Shown here one piece after another: positions 41,626-51,615 of a stretch of 64,000 nt of DNA. How positions within the stretch are numbered: the stretch's first letter is position 1; every line of letters begins with the position of its first letter. The translations under genes were made by a program, and so were the position numbers. Source of the DNA: Flavihumibacter stibioxidans (GTDB taxonomy: Bacteria > Bacteroidota > Bacteroidia > Chitinophagales > Chitinophagaceae); assembly GCF_014332695.1 (NCBI RefSeq), contig NZ_MBUA01000027.1:248001-312000 (forward strand), written 5' to 3'. The notes beneath the pieces were generated by a model, which did not search any database, had not been told where the DNA came from, and worked only from the letters and a program-made list of their open reading frames with translations.

Positions 41626-42618
41626 ATGAAAAAGCTTCTTCAATATTTATTCGAACATAAAACACTTACCCGTCAGATGGCCAGGGAGGCACTGATGAAT
41701 ATCGGTAAGGGCATGTATAATGAGCATGAAATGACGGCATTCATGACGGTGTACCTTATGCGCAGTGTTACCATTGATGAATTACAGGGTTTTCGGGATG
41801 CCCTGCTTGAACTGTGCATCCCCGTAGATTTGAATGGCAATAAGGTACTGGACATAGTAGGTACCGGAGGCGACGGCAAGAATACTTTCAATATTTCCAC
41901 ACTGGCCTGTTTTATCGTTGCAGGGGCCGGACAAAAAGTGGCCAAACATGGCAATTACGGGGCTTCCACAGTTAGCGGCGCCTCCAACGTAATGGAAAAC
42001 CTGGGGTATAAATTCAAGAACAATAATATTGCCCTGCAGAAGGAACTGGATCACGCGGGGATTTGTTTCCTCCATGCCCCCATGTTTCACCCGGCCCTGA
42101 AAGCGGTTGGGGCTATCCGTAAGAACCTGGGAATACGCACTTTTTTTAACATGCTGGGTCCGATGGTAAATCCCGCTGCTCCGGCATACCAGCTGGTTGG
42201 TGTTTACAACCTCGAAATGGCCAGGATTTACAATTACCTGCTGCAACAGGTCGGCGGGCAGTTTACCATTATTCACAGTCTGGACGGCTATGATGAGATC
42301 TCACTTACTACAGATACTAAAGTCATCACCAATGAAGGCGAACAGGTGTTTACGCCGGAACAACTGGGAAAAAGAATGGTGATGCCTTCCGATATCTATG
42401 GTGGCAATACTGTAGAGGAAGCAGCCAGGATTTTCCTGACCATTCTTGATGGTAAAGGTACCTGGGCGCAAAATGCGGTGGTATTGGCAAATGCGGCTAT
42501 GGCCCTTTACTCCACCAAAAACTATGCGGTTTATGACGACGCCTACAATGCCGCAGTGGAAAGCATGGAGAGCGGTAGGGCAAGGGATGCGTTGAGGAAA
42601 TTGGTGGAATTACAATAA
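41626..42618 (+). CDS. trpD: Anthranilate phosphoribosyltransferase
   Basis: 330 residues. It joins anthranilate to PRPP. PRPP site GTGGDGKNTFNIST (about 80-93), KHGNYGASTVSGASNVMENLG, and FFNMLGPMVNPAAPAYQLVGVYN. DEISLTTDT later is the metal-binding DE pair. Position after trpG and before trpC is the normal order for this lineage. Confidence 0.96.
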   Translation: MKKLLQYLFEHKTLTRQMAREALMNIGKGMYNEHEMTAFMTVYLMRSVTIDELQGFRDALLELCIPVDLNGNKVLDIVGTGGDGKNTFNISTLACFIVAGAGQKVAKHGNYGASTVSGASNVMENLGYKFKNNNIALQKELDHAGICFLHAPMFHPALKAVGAIRKNLGIRTFFNMLGPMVNPAAPAYQLVGVYNLEMARIYNYLLQQVGGQFTIIHSLDGYDEISLTTDTKVITNEGEQVFTPEQLGKRMVMPSDIYGGNTVEEAARIFLTILDGKGTWAQNAVVLANAAMALYSTKNYAVYDDAYNAAVESMESGRARDALRKLVELQ

Positions 42619-42678
42619 GGGGTGTTTTGTTCGGAATTGGATATTCCCGGGTTTAACAATATAAATAAATGATATAGG

Positions 42679-43470
42679 ATGAACATTCTGGATACAATTA
42701 TTGCGGAGAAGAGACTTGAGGTGAAAGAGAGGAAGGCATTACACACGATAGCGCAGTTGGAACAGACGGATGGTTTCCGGCGTGATACATTTTCACTGGC
42801 CAAATTTTTACTGGACGGTACCCGCACCGGAATAATTGCCGAGTTCAAAAGAAGGTCGCCCTCAAAAGGAGTCATCAATGCCACAGCTGATGTGCTGGAA
42901 GTTACCAGGGCCTATGCTGAGAACGGTGCTTCGGCCCTGTCGGTACTGACAGACGAAAAGTTTTTTGGCGGGTCCACCGCCGACCTGGTGGCAGCCAGGG
43001 TGAATGATATACCCATTCTACGAAAGGATTTTATCATCGATGAATACCAATTGGTGGAAGCCAGGTCTATGGGGGCGGATGTAATCCTGCTGATTGCAGC
43101 CTGCCTGAGTCCGGGAGAAGTTCGTTCCCTGGCCCAAACCGCATACAGTCTGGGTTTGGAAGTATTGCTCGAGTTGCATGATGAGGCCGAATTGGAACAT
43201 GTATGTGAATTTACTCCCATCGTTGGTATCAATAACAGGAATTTAAAGACCTTTACTGTTGATATAGAAAGAAGCCTTGTGATGGCATCAAAATTGCCTG
43301 AGGATACCATCAAAGTTGCTGAAAGCGGAATTGATAAGGTAGAAAATGTTCAACTCTTCAGGGATAATGGTTTTCGCGGTTTTCTGATCGGCGAACATTT
43401 CATGAAAACTGCCGACCCTGCCCGGGCATTCCGGGAATTCGTAGCCGACCTGAAAAACTTTAAAAAATAA
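42679..43470 (+). CDS. trpC: Indole-3-glycerol-phosphate synthase
   Basis: 263 residues, TIM barrel. IAEFKRRSPSKGVIN has the catalytic Lys of the first loop; ALSVLTDEKFFGGS, LRKDFIIDEYQL, ADVILLIAACLS, VGINNRNLKTFTVD and VAESGIDKVENV continue the barrel; GFLIGEHFMKT closes it. It forms the indole ring by decarboxylative closure. A 96-base gap to trpF contains no clear signal. Confidence 0.96.
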   Translation: MNILDTIIAEKRLEVKERKALHTIAQLEQTDGFRRDTFSLAKFLLDGTRTGIIAEFKRRSPSKGVINATADVLEVTRAYAENGASALSVLTDEKFFGGSTADLVAARVNDIPILRKDFIIDEYQLVEARSMGADVILLIAACLSPGEVRSLAQTAYSLGLEVLLELHDEAELEHVCEFTPIVGINNRNLKTFTVDIERSLVMASKLPEDTIKVAESGIDKVENVQLFRDNGFRGFLIGEHFMKTADPARAFREFVADLKNFKK

Positions 43471-43566
43471 GTCACGGCCAGCTGACAATGGCCGGATATC
43501 CTTTGGACAGACTTTTAAAAGCGATTGCTTCCAGTATCCGTTAACACTTAAAATCTGAGGCACTGT

Positions 43567-44196
43567 ATGAGAGTTAAAGTATGTGGAATGACACAAATAG
43601 AACAGGTTGACCAATTGCAAGGCCTGGGTGTGTCATTTGCTGGATTTATTTTTTATCCGCGGAGTCCCCGCTATGTGTTGAGGTATCTCACCACGAATGA
43701 CTTGAAGAAGGAAAACAATATCAATAAAGTGGGAGTCTTTGTGAATTCCGGTGCAGAGGAAGTGTTACAGATGGTGGATGAATGCAGGCTTCATATGGTA
43801 CAGTTACATGGCGATGAAACGCCCAGGTATTGCGAAAAGATTGCCGATTACGTTTCGGTGGTAAAGGCATTTCGGCTGAGCGACAACGATAGTATAGAAT
43901 GGATGGTTAAGCCTTACCTCGATGTCTGTGATATGTTCCTTTTTGATACGATGGGTGTTGGTTATGGAGGTACCGGGAAAAAATTCGACTGGAATGTATT
44001 GAAAGACCAGAATATCGGAAAGCCATATTTCCTGAGTGGTGGCATTGAGCCTGGCGATGAAGCGGCCCTGAATGAATTTGCCAGCCACCCCGAAGCAAAA
44101 GGACTTTTCGCCATTGATATCAACAGCAAATTTGAAACGAGTCCGGGTGTAAAAGACCTGCAAAAAGTGAAAAAATTCATCGAGGGGCTGAAATAG
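43567..44196 (+). CDS. trpF: Phosphoribosylanthranilate isomerase
   Basis: 209 residues, TIM barrel. Catalytic Cys in VKVCGMTQ, GFIFYPRSPRYV, KVGVFVNSGAEEV, MVQLHGDETPRYC, catalytic Asp in MFLFDTMGVGYGGTGKKFDW, and PYFLSGGIEPGDE. It isomerises PRA to CdRP before TrpC. Separate from trpC, as is usual outside the enterics. Confidence 0.95.
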   Translation: MRVKVCGMTQIEQVDQLQGLGVSFAGFIFYPRSPRYVLRYLTTNDLKKENNINKVGVFVNSGAEEVLQMVDECRLHMVQLHGDETPRYCEKIADYVSVVKAFRLSDNDSIEWMVKPYLDVCDMFLFDTMGVGYGGTGKKFDWNVLKDQNIGKPYFLSGGIEPGDEAALNEFASHPEAKGLFAIDINSKFETSPGVKDLQKVKKFIEGLK

Positions 44197-44219
44197 TAGA
44201 GCCAAAAAAAATCTAGAAT

Positions 44220-45422
44220 ATGCCAACAACATCATACCAGACTCCCTCACCGCAGGGATATTACGGAAAATTCGGTGGGGCCTTTATCCCTGAAATGCTG
44301 CATCCCAATGTGGAGGAATTGCAGCAGCGTTACCTGGAGATCATGCAGGAGCCCGGGTTTCAGCTCGAGTTTCGCGACCTGCTGCGTGATTACGTCGGTC
44401 GCCCCACACCGTTATATTATGCCAAACGTCTTAGTGAACAATTCAGTACCAATATATACCTCAAGCGCGAGGATCTCTGCCATACCGGGGCACATAAAAT
44501 AAATAATACCATCGGGCAGATATTGCTGGCACTCCGACTGGGGAAAACAAGGATCATAGCCGAAACCGGTGCCGGACAGCATGGTGTGGCAACTGCTACG
44601 GTCTGTGCCCTGAAAGGAATTGAGTGTATTGTTTATATGGGCGAAAAAGACATCGAAAGACAGGCACCCAATGTGGCAAGAATGCGTATGCTTGGGGCTA
44701 AGGTAGTTCCCGCCACCAGTGGCAGTAAAACCCTGAAAGACGCCACCAATGAAGCCATCCGCGACTGGATCAACAATCCGAAAGACACGCATTATATCAT
44801 CGGAAGTGTGGTGGGGCCGCATCCTTACCCCGATATGGTGGCCCGTTTCCAGAGCGTAATCAGCGAAGAAACCCGCTGGCAGTTAAAGGAAAAAACAGGT
44901 TCAGAATTGCCTACACATGTTATTGCCTGTGTGGGTGGCGGAAGCAATGCAGCCGGGGCATTTTACCATTACCTGGATGAATTGTCCGTACAGTTGGTAG
45001 CCGTAGAAGCAGCCGGACATGGCGTGAACAGTGGCTTGAGTGCAGCAACCACAGCACTTGGTAAACCAGGCATCCTCCATGGCAGCAAAAGCCTGCTGAT
45101 GCAAACGGAAGATGGCCAGGTGATTGAACCACACAGCATATCAGCCGGATTGGACTATCCCGGAATCGGCCCTTTACATGCCCATTTGTTCGACAGCGGA
45201 CGTGGGCATTTCATGAGTGCAACGGATGAAGAAGCGATGCGCGCTGCATTTGAGGTAGCCCGGCTGGAAGGGATTATTCCCGCCCTGGAAACTGCACATG
45301 CATTTGCAGCATTGAACAGGCTGGAATTGAAACCCACCGACCAGGTGGTGCTTTGCCTTTCCGGCAGGGGAGATAAGGACCTCGCCACTTATATGAAACA
45401 AATGGAAATGCTGGGAGAATAA
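44220..45422 (+). CDS. trpB: Tryptophan synthase beta chain
   Basis: 400 residues. [17 protein letters not shown] opens it; PLP Lys in [13 protein letters not shown] (about 98), [25 protein letters not shown] binds the phosphate, and [14 protein letters not shown] and [11 protein letters not shown] follow. It condenses indole with serine; partner of TrpA encoded 25 bases later. The TrpB1 type that pairs with TrpA. Confidence 0.97.
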   Translation: MPTTSYQTPSPQGYYGKFGGAFIPEMLHPNVEELQQRYLEIMQEPGFQLEFRDLLRDYVGRPTPLYYAKRLSEQFSTNIYLKREDLCHTGAHKINNTIGQILLALRLGKTRIIAETGAGQHGVATATVCALKGIECIVYMGEKDIERQAPNVARMRMLGAKVVPATSGSKTLKDATNEAIRDWINNPKDTHYIIGSVVGPHPYPDMVARFQSVISEETRWQLKEKTGSELPTHVIACVGGGSNAAGAFYHYLDELSVQLVAVEAAGHGVNSGLSAATTALGKPGILHGSKSLLMQTEDGQVIEPHSISAGLDYPGIGPLHAHLFDSGRGHFMSATDEEAMRAAFEVARLEGIIPALETAHAFAALNRLELKPTDQVVLCLSGRGDKDLATYMKQMEMLGE

Positions 45423-45447
45423 TCGGGAATAAAATGAATAAAATAAT

Positions 45448-46218
45448 ATGAGCAGGATAAAAGAACTTTTTGCAGTTAAACCCAACCGGGTGCTCAATGT
45501 GTACTGTACGGCAGGTTATCCGGGTCCTGACAGTACGCTGGAAGTGATGGAAGCCCTGCAGGAGTATGGGGCCGACCTGATTGAACTTGGGATGCCATAC
45601 AGTGATCCGCTTGCAGACGGACCCGTTATCCAGGAAAGCAGCTCAGTAGCTCTTGCCAACGGTATGACCATCGCCAGGCTGTTTGAACAACTGAAGGATT
45701 TCAGAAAGCGGATATCCGTTCCGGTTATACTGATGGGATACATGAACCCGGTGCTGCAATATGGCTTTGAACGTTTTTGCAAAGATGCCGCAGCAGCGGG
45801 AGTGGACGGACTCATCCTTCCCGACCTGCCCGAATATGAGTTTGAAACAGAATATGGCGCCATCGTGAAACAGTACGGACTGGATTTTATCTTCCTGGTG
45901 ACGCCGGAAACATCCGAACAGAGGGTGCGAAAACTGGACCAGTTGAGCAGCGGGTTTTTATATGCGGTGTCCTCTTCTTCCACCACCGGCAGCAATAAAG
46001 AGATGGGAGATGTGAACAGCTACCTGCAACGCTTACGCAATTACAAACTGAAAAACCCCGTGATGGTTGGATTTGGGATAAAGGACAGGGAAAGTTTTGA
46101 CGCAGCCTGTGAAAACGCCAATGGAGCCATTATAGGATCGGCCTTCATTAAAGCATTGAATGGCTCTGAAGATGTGAAAACCGGGATAAAGAATTTTCTG
46201 TCCGGAGTGCTGGCATAA
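45448..46218 (+). CDS. trpA: Tryptophan synthase alpha chain
   Basis: 256 residues, TIM barrel. VYCTAGYPGPDSTLEVMEAL, catalytic Glu in LIELGMPYSDPLADGPVIQ (about 49), catalytic Asp in GLILPDLPEYE, FLVTPETSEQRV, and GFGIKDRESFDA. It cleaves indoleglycerol phosphate to indole. Last of the trp genes; hisH follows after 57 bases without a clear terminator (only the small CCTGTC/GACAGG hairpin), so read-through is likely. Confidence 0.96.
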   Translation: MSRIKELFAVKPNRVLNVYCTAGYPGPDSTLEVMEALQEYGADLIELGMPYSDPLADGPVIQESSSVALANGMTIARLFEQLKDFRKRISVPVILMGYMNPVLQYGFERFCKDAAAAGVDGLILPDLPEYEFETEYGAIVKQYGLDFIFLVTPETSEQRVRKLDQLSSGFLYAVSSSSTTGSNKEMGDVNSYLQRLRNYKLKNPVMVGFGIKDRESFDAACENANGAIIGSAFIKALNGSEDVKTGIKNFLSGVLA

Positions 46219-46275
46219 GACCTGGCAACGATTATTACAAATATCCTGTCATGAGGACAGGGAAAATGAATTTTA

Positions 46276-46872
46276 ATGGAACTGGCAATAGTAAAATACA
46301 ATGCAGGCAATATCCAGAGTGTGTTGTATGCACTGGAACGAATTGGCACCACTGCAACCGTTACCGATGAACCGGAACTTTTACAGCGGGCAGATAAAGT
46401 CATCTTTCCCGGCGTAGGGGAGGCAAGCAGTGCCATGCGTTACCTGCAGGAAAGGAAGCTGGATCAACTTATCCTGGGGCTGAAACAACCCGTATTGGGC
46501 ATCTGCCTGGGCATGCAACTGATGTGCTCCTGGTCGGAAGAGAATGATACTGCCTGCCTGGGAATCTTTGATGAACAGGTGAAATCATTCCGGAATGGTC
46601 CGGACCAACGCTTTAAAATTCCACAGATTGGCTGGAACAGTATTTCACAATTGAAGACACCACTTTTTGACCAGGTTGCTGATAATAGTTACTGTTATTT
46701 TGTACATGGTTATTATGCTGCCCTGGGAGAACACACCATCGCTGTAACCGATTATATCAGTCCATATAGTGCGGCATTGCACCGTGATAATTTTTACGGG
46801 GTGCAGTTTCACCCTGAAAAATCTGCCGCTGTGGGTGAGCGGATACTTCAAAACTTCATTGAAAAAATTTAA
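46276..46872 (+). CDS. hisH: Imidazole glycerol phosphate synthase, glutaminase subunit
   Basis: 198 residues. IVKYNAGNIQSVLYALERIG at the start, IFPGVGEASSAMRYL, nucleophile Cys in VLGICLGMQLMCSW, and His/Glu in GVQFHPEKSAAVGE. It supplies ammonia to HisF, encoded in the same series. It begins the second his segment, which lies directly downstream of trpA. Confidence 0.95.
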   Translation: MELAIVKYNAGNIQSVLYALERIGTTATVTDEPELLQRADKVIFPGVGEASSAMRYLQERKLDQLILGLKQPVLGICLGMQLMCSWSEENDTACLGIFDEQVKSFRNGPDQRFKIPQIGWNSISQLKTPLFDQVADNSYCYFVHGYYAALGEHTIAVTDYISPYSAALHRDNFYGVQFHPEKSAAVGERILQNFIEKI

Positions 46873-46901
46873 CCCTTCCTCCACATACTTTACACCATCC
46901 T

Positions 46902-48332
46902 ATGTTATCAGAAGATCTGGCAGATATTAAAAACATATTGCACGCTGCGGAGCAATTAAGCGAAAGATATCTGTCTTCACTTAATGAAAGACCAACGGCA
47001 GTGGCCGCCCCTTCGGTCGATTGGCCAAACCTGCCGGAACGGGGAATGGGAGCGCTTTCCACCCAGGAACTCTTTGAAAGAATTTTCCTTCCCAATATTG
47101 TGGCATCATCAGGTCCGCGGTACTGGGGCTTTGTTACCGGAGGGTCCACACCCGCTTCGATCATGGGCGACTGGCTTACGTCGGTATTCGACCAGAACAC
47201 CCAGAATACCACCGGGGCAGGAGACTGTTCCGCCCTACTTGAAATACAAACAGTTAAGCTGCTGCTCGAACTGTTTGGGCTGCCGGATGAATTTATGGGC
47301 GGTTGTGTAACAGGTGCCACCATGTCAAATTTTTCCGGGATGGCAGTAGCCCGCCAGTGGTACGGACACCAGAAAGGAATCGATATCGCCCGGGAGGGGA
47401 TTCAGGAGAAAATTCCTGTTTATACTGCCACAGCACACTCCAGTACCATCAAGGCTATGTCAATGCTGGGAATGGGAAGTTCCAATCTTACCCTGGTACC
47501 CTGCCTGCCAGGGCGGGAAGCCATGGATATGGAAGCATTGAAATCCCTGTTGCCCGCTGACAAAAACAAACCCTTTATTATTGTGGCCAGCGGCGGAACT
47601 GTTAACAGCGTTGATTTTGATGATCTTTCCGTTCTTGAAGCCATCAGAGCTGAATACAATTGCTGGATACATGTGGATGCCGCATTCGGAGGTTTCGCTG
47701 CCTGCAGTGACCAGTTCAGGCATTTGCTGAAAGGTTGGGAACATGCCGACAGCATTACAATCGATTTTCACAAATGGCTGAATGTGCCTTATGACAACGC
47801 AATGATCTTTACCCGTAAAGAACATGCAGCTTTACAGATGCAGACCTTCCAGAATTCTTCAGCGCCTTACCTGGGTAATCCCTGGGAACAGTTTAATTAC
47901 CTGAATTATGGTCCTGAAAATTCACGCCGCTTTCGCGCACTGCCTGTCTGGTTTACCCTGATGGCCTATGGAAGAAAAGGCTATCAGCAATTGGTGGAGA
48001 ACAATATCCGGCTCGCAAATTTATTTGCCGGAAAACTGGTGGCAACCGGTTATTTCCAGCTGGCAGCGCCTGTCAGGCTGAATACGGTATGTTTCAGGAT
48101 TCATCCGGACCACGCCAATCACCTGCAAACCACCACCTTACTGAAAAAACTGAATGAAGAAGGCAAGTTGTTCATGACACCAACGGTGTATAACGGGGAA
48201 CCCTGTATCCGCGCTGCACTGGTGAATTACCGCACCACAGACACGGATATTGAAATCGCATTGAATGCAGTGCTGGATGCTGTCAAACAGATATTCCCGT
48301 CTAACCTTATAAAAGAATTTAAAGCGCTTTAA
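46902..48332 (+). CDS. PLP-dependent group II decarboxylase (aromatic-L-amino-acid/histidine decarboxylase-like), between hisH and hisA
   Basis: 476 residues. The fold-type I signatures are clear: GPRYWGFVTGGSTPASIMGDWL, TATAHSSTIKAMSMLGMG, WIHVDAAFGGFAACSD (Asp that pairs with the pyridine N) and the PLP Lys in ITIDFHKWLNVPYDNAM. Group II includes decarboxylases of aromatic amino acids, glutamate and histidine; the substrate cannot be assigned, and a biosynthetic or degradative role is open. It lies 29 bases after hisH and 4 bases before hisA, so it is transcribed with them. It is not part of the standard histidine pathway. Confidence 0.9.
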   Translation: MLSEDLADIKNILHAAEQLSERYLSSLNERPTAVAAPSVDWPNLPERGMGALSTQELFERIFLPNIVASSGPRYWGFVTGGSTPASIMGDWLTSVFDQNTQNTTGAGDCSALLEIQTVKLLLELFGLPDEFMGGCVTGATMSNFSGMAVARQWYGHQKGIDIAREGIQEKIPVYTATAHSSTIKAMSMLGMGSSNLTLVPCLPGREAMDMEALKSLLPADKNKPFIIVASGGTVNSVDFDDLSVLEAIRAEYNCWIHVDAAFGGFAACSDQFRHLLKGWEHADSITIDFHKWLNVPYDNAMIFTRKEHAALQMQTFQNSSAPYLGNPWEQFNYLNYGPENSRRFRALPVWFTLMAYGRKGYQQLVENNIRLANLFAGKLVATGYFQLAAPVRLNTVCFRIHPDHANHLQTTTLLKKLNEEGKLFMTPTVYNGEPCIRAALVNYRTTDTDIEIALNAVLDAVKQIFPSNLIKEFKAL

Positions 48333-48336
48333 TAAA

Positions 48337-49053
48337 ATGGAGATTATTCCCGCAATTGATATTATCGACGGAAAATGTGTGCGGCTGACCCAGGGCGATT
48401 ATGCACAGAAAACGATTTATAATGAGCATCCGCTTGAAGTGGCCAAACAGTTTGAGGATTCAGGACTGAAAAGACTGCACCTGGTAGACCTCGATGGTGC
48501 AAAAGCAGGTGCCGTAAAAAACTGGAAGGTGCTGGAACAGATTGCTGCCAAAACCGCGATGGTCATTGATTTTGGCGGCGGCATTAAAAGAGAACAGGAC
48601 CTCAGCATCGTTTTTGATTCCGGAGCAGCCCTGGCTACCATTGGCAGCATGGCTGTAAAAGATGAGGCCGGGTTTGTACAATGGCTGAACAAGTACGGCG
48701 CAGATAGATTCCTGCTCGGAGCAGATGTCAAAGATGAAAAAATTGCCGTTAGTGGCTGGCTGGAGACCACGGATGTATGGATCTATGATTTTATTGAAAA
48801 ATACCTGGGATATGGGGTGAAACAATTGTTTTGTACGGATGTCAGCAAGGATGGCAAACTGGAAGGCCCCTCACTGGAACTGTATAAAAACATTTTGGGT
48901 AAATTCCCGGGACTTCATTTCATCGCAAGTGGTGGTGTCAGCAAGATGGATGACCTTCTCCAACTGGCTGAGATCGGCTGCAGTGGCGTCATTGTCGGTA
49001 AGGCGATTTATGAAAACCGCATCACGCTGAAGGAACTCAGGACTTTTGCATAG
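48337..49053 (+). CDS. hisA: ProFAR isomerase
   Basis: 238 residues, TIM barrel: EIIPAIDIIDGKCVRLTQGDY (the first Asp is catalytic), LVDLDGAKAG, VIDFGGGIKREQDL, catalytic Asp in FCTDVSKDGKLEGPSLE, ASGGVSKMDDL and GVIVGKAIYENRI. Amadori isomerisation of ProFAR to PRFAR. It starts 4 bases after the decarboxylase stop. Confidence 0.96.
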   Translation: MEIIPAIDIIDGKCVRLTQGDYAQKTIYNEHPLEVAKQFEDSGLKRLHLVDLDGAKAGAVKNWKVLEQIAAKTAMVIDFGGGIKREQDLSIVFDSGAALATIGSMAVKDEAGFVQWLNKYGADRFLLGADVKDEKIAVSGWLETTDVWIYDFIEKYLGYGVKQLFCTDVSKDGKLEGPSLELYKNILGKFPGLHFIASGGVSKMDDLLQLAEIGCSGVIVGKAIYENRITLKELRTFA

Positions 49054-49117
49054 AGTAGATTTTTTAGCTTAACAGGCCGGGTGTATCGCCCGATATGACG
49101 GCCATAAATAATAAACA

Positions 49118-49882
49118 GTGCTTACAAAAAGAATCATTCCCTGTCTGGATATCAAAGACGGAAGAACGGTAAAGGGAACCAATTTTGTGGACCTGCGGGA
49201 TGCCGGAGATCCGGTGGAACTGGGCAGGTTATACGCCCAACAGGGCGCTGATGAACTCGTGTTCCTGGATATCACAGCAACCGTTGAAAAAAGAAAAACA
49301 CTGGTTGAACTGGTAAACAGGATCAGCCACCAGATCAATATACCGTTTACAGTTGGTGGCGGTATCAGTAGTGTGGAAGATGTGCGTGTGCTGCTGCAGA
49401 ACGGTGCCGATAAAATATCCGTTAATACGGCTGCATTTAAAAGGCCGGAACTGATCAGGGAGCTTGAAAAGGAATTTGGCAGCCAGTGTGTGGTGCTGGC
49501 CATTGATACCCGCCGGGAAGACGATGGCGAGTGGTATGTTTACCTGAATGGGGGCCGGACGAAAACCGATATGAAATGCATTGACTGGGCTGTGAAGGGC
49601 GTTGAACTGGGGGCTGGAGAGATCCTGCTGACTTCCATGAACCACGACGGCACCAAACAGGGATTTGCGATGGATATCACCCGGCTGTTGGCAGATCGGT
49701 TATCCGTTCCCGTTATTGCCAGTGGCGGTGGTGGTACCATGTCACATTTTGTGGATGTATTCGAACAGGCGCATGCCGACGCGGCGCTGGCAGCAAGCAT
49801 ATTCCATTTTAAAGAAGTGGGTATTCCCGAACTGAAGGATTACCTGGCCGAAAAGGGGATTCCCGTGCGGCCTGCCAACTAA
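49118..49882 (+). CDS. hisF: Imidazole glycerol phosphate synthase, cyclase subunit
   Basis: 254 residues. [22 protein letters not shown] begins the barrel, so the start is the GTG at 49118; no ATG is available near this point. [60 protein letters not shown] (catalytic Asp), [15 protein letters not shown]. It cyclises PRFAR with ammonia from HisH to IGP and AICAR. Confidence 0.96.
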   Translation: MLTKRIIPCLDIKDGRTVKGTNFVDLRDAGDPVELGRLYAQQGADELVFLDITATVEKRKTLVELVNRISHQINIPFTVGGGISSVEDVRVLLQNGADKISVNTAAFKRPELIRELEKEFGSQCVVLAIDTRREDDGEWYVYLNGGRTKTDMKCIDWAVKGVELGAGEILLTSMNHDGTKQGFAMDITRLLADRLSVPVIASGGGGTMSHFVDVFEQAHADAALAASIFHFKEVGIPELKDYLAEKGIPVRPAN

Positions 49883-49903
49883 GAAATTGATTAAATTTGA
49901 CCC

Positions 49904-50500
49904 ATGAAAGTTGATTTCCAGAAATTTCCCGATGGCCTGGTTCCTGCCATTATACAGGATCACCAGACACAAAAAGTATTGATGCTGGGTTATATGAACC
50001 AGGACGCCCTGAACCAAACCGAATCCACCGGCAAGGTTACATTTTACAGCCGCTCCAAACAAAGGCTATGGACAAAAGGGGAGGAGAGCGGTAATTTTCT
50101 GGAATTAAAATCCATGTCGGTTGATTGCGATAACGATACCCTGCTGATCAAAGTTCATCCGGTGGGCCCCACCTGCCATACCGGTGCAGATACCTGCTGG
50201 AGCGAAAGGAATCACCAGGAAGATTTTCTGTTTTACCTGGAAGATATCATTGACCTGCGCAAACAGGCTTCTCCCGACACATCCTATGTGTCGAAACTGA
50301 TGTCAAGAGGCATTAATAAGATCGCGCAAAAGGTTGGGGAAGAGGCTGTTGAATTGGTAATTGAGGCCAAGGATGACAATGATAACCTGTTCCTGAACGA
50401 GGCCGCCGACCTCATGTTCCATTATTTGCTTTTACTTAACGCCAAAGGTTTTAGCTTGCAGGATGTGATTGATGTGTTAAAGGACCGTCATTCCAAATAA
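49904..50500 (+). CDS. hisIE: Bifunctional phosphoribosyl-AMP cyclohydrolase / phosphoribosyl-ATP pyrophosphatase
   Basis: 198 residues. HisI half: VPAIIQDHQTQKVLMLGYMNQDAL, VTFYSRSKQRLWTKGEESGN, SVDCDNDTLLIKV and PTCHTGADTCW (zinc Cys). HisE half from about residue 105: FLYYLEDIIDLR region and KIAQKVGEEAVELVIEAKDDN, with the acidic MazG-like pocket. Steps 2 and 3 of the path. Last his gene; the next gene begins 31 bases later. Confidence 0.96.
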   Translation: MKVDFQKFPDGLVPAIIQDHQTQKVLMLGYMNQDALNQTESTGKVTFYSRSKQRLWTKGEESGNFLELKSMSVDCDNDTLLIKVHPVGPTCHTGADTCWSERNHQEDFLFYLEDIIDLRKQASPDTSYVSKLMSRGINKIAQKVGEEAVELVIEAKDDNDNLFLNEAADLMFHYLLLLNAKGFSLQDVIDVLKDRHSK

Positions 50501-50531
50501 AATCCACCGAACTCAGAAAAAGGCCCCGTCT

Positions 50532-51611
50532 ATGAAACAAATTTTTGTCCTGATATTGTTGCTGCCAGCATTTGCAATGGCACAAAAAAATGGTTTCACC
50601 ATAAAGGGGAAATTGACAGGGTTGGCCGACAAATCAGGCGTCTACCTTACCAACCCGGACAAGGAGGGTGATACCCTCGCCCGTGCCATATCCCGTAAGC
50701 AGGATTTCATTCTGAAAGGTAATCTGCCCGAAAGCAAATTGTACAATATCAGTTTTTCACCGTCAGGAAAAAAGGGATTGCTCTTCATTGATAATGATAA
50801 AATGGAGCTGTCAGGGAATATTGATGAAATACAGCAGATAAAACTGACCGGATCACCTGCCCATTCGTCATTCCAGGCATTTCAGCAGCGTTTTGATCCT
50901 TTTTTCCGGCGATATTCCCAGTTAAGTGAAACGGCTAACAAGACAGGGGTAAACGATAGCCTGATGACAGTGTATAAATCACTGGTTCAGGAACTGGGTA
51001 TGGCAGCAGATACCTTTGCTACAGAGCATAAGGATGAAAACATCGCTCCTTTTATGTGGGCTACCCTGATGCAGGTGGTAGATGATATGGTGAGGGTGGA
51101 GAGAAGTTTTGAAGGGATGGCACCAAAAGTTCAATCGAGCTTCTATGGAAAATTTCTTGCTGACCGTATTGCAGACAGCAAGATTGGTCGCATAGGCGCA
51201 CCCGCACTGGATTTTATCCAGGCTGATACGGCAGGTAACCAGGTTGCCCTGTCCTCTTTCAAAGGTAAATACGTACTGGTTGATTTCTGGGCGAGCTGGT
51301 GCGGACCCTGCCGTCAGGAAAATCCGAATGTGGTAAGCGCTTATGAGCGTTTCAGGGCTAAAAACTTCACCGTACTGGGAGTGTCGCTCGATAACAACCG
51401 TGCACGCTGGATAAAGGCTATCGCAGATGACCGGCTCAACTGGACACATCTAAGCGATCTCAAATACTGGCAAAATGAGGTTGCAGTCAAATACAAGATC
51501 CAATCCATTCCACAGAACCTGTTGTTAGACCCCAACGGCATCATTATCGCAAAAAACCTTCGTGGCGAGCAACTGCATGAAAAGTTGTGTGAGTTGCTGG
51601 GTTGTGAATAA
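50532..51611 (+). CDS. TlpA-like thioredoxin-fold protein with DUF4369-type N-terminus, exported
   Basis: 359 residues; signal peptide ending at AFAMAQ. A beta domain (FTIKGKLTGLADKSGVYLTN, DFILKGNLPESKLYNISF) of DUF4369 type covers 20-110, a helical linker 110-220, and a thioredoxin domain starts with GAPALDFIQADTAGN and has the redox pair WCGPC (257 and 260). Likely a periplasmic disulfide reductase. Its 31-base distance from hisIE allows read-through, but the function is unrelated. Confidence 0.9.
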   Translation: MKQIFVLILLLPAFAMAQKNGFTIKGKLTGLADKSGVYLTNPDKEGDTLARAISRKQDFILKGNLPESKLYNISFSPSGKKGLLFIDNDKMELSGNIDEIQQIKLTGSPAHSSFQAFQQRFDPFFRRYSQLSETANKTGVNDSLMTVYKSLVQELGMAADTFATEHKDENIAPFMWATLMQVVDDMVRVERSFEGMAPKVQSSFYGKFLADRIADSKIGRIGAPALDFIQADTAGNQVALSSFKGKYVLVDFWASWCGPCRQENPNVVSAYERFRAKNFTVLGVSLDNNRARWIKAIADDRLNWTHLSDLKYWQNEVAVKYKIQSIPQNLLLDPNGIIIAKNLRGEQLHEKLCELLGCE

Positions 51612-51615
51612 GCCT

